The notes beneath the pieces are model-generated. The model searched no databases. It was not told the origin of the DNA and saw nothing but the letters and a program-made list of their open reading frames with translations. A program made the translations under genes and the position numbers. DNA of 5,348 nt from Betaproteobacteria bacterium (GTDB lineage Bacteria; Pseudomonadota; Gammaproteobacteria; Burkholderiales; SG8-39). This document shows, one piece after another, positions 5,057 through 5,348 of the stretch (positions are counted from its first letter, which is position 1; each line of letters begins with the position of its first letter). The stretch is from the NCBI GenBank assembly GCA_029865405.1, contig JAOUGZ010000223.1, positions 1 to 5,348 of the forward strand. Reading direction: 5' to 3'.

Positions 5057-5069
5057 ACCGGGTGTCAAC

Positions 5070-5144
5070 AAAACCGGGGGAAGATTCCGGGCGCGTCGGT
5101 CGCTGCGCTCTTTCTCGCCCCCGCCGCTGAATGCCAGTTTAGGC
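5070..5144 (+). other. Possible 3' part of a degenerate attC
   Basis: A GC-rich stretch after the IS3 end (CGGGCGCGTCGGTCGCTGCG) leads to GTTTAGGC at 5137-5144. The same octamer occurs at 3265-3272, in both cases shortly before ATGCGC. It resembles GTTAGGC with one inserted T. It may be the right half of the attC begun at 4084, but the pairing is weak. Confidence 0.25.
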
Positions 5145-5151
5145 CGCAGAC

Positions 5152-5319
5152 ATGCGCTTCACCCTCACATCGCCGCACCACCCAAACGTCACAGCGCCAC
5201 GCAACGGCAATTTTCACAGCATCACCAACTCCCCACGCCATCGATCGCACGGCGCGGCCGTGGCGCAACGGATATTTACGGCCTGCTTGGCACGCCTACC
5301 CCACATAAGGCTGGTATGA
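5152..5319 (+). CDS. Doubtful 55-aa ORF after a possible cassette junction
   Basis: ATG at 5152, 7 bases after GTTTAGGC, opens 55 codons to a TGA at 5317-5319. The peptide (MRFTLTSPHHPNVTAPRNGN...) is rich in His, Pro and Arg and has no hydrophobic core, so it looks like chance. No ribosome binding site is seen. A second start at 5316 (ATGACCTCGGTTC, preceded by AAGG) opens a frame to the window end and could be the true cassette gene. Otherwise I see nothing in 5145-5348. Confidence 0.15.
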   Translation: MRFTLTSPHHPNVTAPRNGNFHSITNSPRHRSHGAAVAQRIFTACLARLPHIRLV

Positions 5320-5348
5320 CCTCGGTTCTATTTCCCGTCTTTCTTTTC

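Larger units (their letters stand above)
4129..5069 (+). mobile_element. IS3-family element with internal deletion
   Basis: The ends are GTTGACACC (4129-4137) and GGTGTCAAC (5061-5069), perfect inverted repeats of 9 bases that contain the TG...CA ends usual for IS3-family elements (TGACACC...GGTGTCA). The interior holds the start of orfA and most of orfB on the + strand. At about 940 bases it is some 300 shorter than a typical IS3-family element, and the missing part matches the end of orfA plus the start of orfB. No clear target duplication is seen. It could still be moved by an intact relative, since both ends remain. Confidence 0.85.

Noticed and set aside
5065..5268. - strand frame of 67 codons near the window end
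   Set aside because: It begins in the far flank, runs into the IS3 terminal repeat, has no ribosome binding site and no recognisable domain.
1..5348. CRISPR array, tRNA or rRNA genes
   Set aside because: No regularly spaced direct repeats, no cloverleaf with an anticodon arm and CCA end, and no rRNA-like conserved segments were seen; the only spaced repeats are attC-type dyads.

Overview
The window is a stretch of GC-rich bacterial DNA that reads as part of an integron gene-cassette array. Short promoterless-looking ORFs, all on the + strand, are separated by attC-like sites. These have an RYYYAAC half-site close to a stop codon, a GC-rich dyad, then GTTRRRY or a near match just before the next start. 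No integron integrase gene or attI is visible, so this is either the interior of a chromosomal integron or an orphan attC cluster. Codon use, IS families and cassette style suggest a high-GC gamma- or betaproteobacterium (Xanthomonas- or Pseudomonas-like arrays); this is inference and no species can be named.

Layout. 1-683: left part of an IS110-family (IS1111-like) element with its transposase on the - strand, cut by the window edge and abutting the 3' end of an attC (GTTAGGC, 684-690). 685-1208: cassette with a four-helix membrane protein, ending in a good attC (1143-1214). 1209-1721: cassette with a 141-aa soluble protein of unknown function, ending in an attC-like site (1647-1727). 1722-1857: a very short cassette or cassette remnant whose attC-like dyad is split by a second, apparently complete IS110-family element (about 1858-3254, 367-aa transposase on the - strand). 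3255-3761: cassette with another four-helix membrane protein and a long attC-like site (3660-3767). 3762-4128: cassette with a 96-aa unknown protein. 4129-5069: an IS3-family element with matching ends and a complete DDE domain but an internal deletion that fuses the start of orfA out of frame to orfB. 5070-5348: probable remainder of a degenerate attC and the start of another segment with no convincing gene.

The most interesting signal is in the two IS110-family elements. Their transposases are clearly different, yet both elements sit at the GTT of an attC R' core, in the same orientation, with an inverted repeat ending exactly 10 nt from that GTT. In both, the inner arm of the repeat covers the transposase ribosome binding site and abuts the start codon; the arms differ between elements but keep their pairing (covariation). 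Downstream of the complete transposase, a roughly 185-nt non-coding region carries neighbouring segments that could pair with the element end and with the attC target, as expected for a bridge RNA (seekRNA). Together these suggest RNA-guided elements specialised on integron attC sites.
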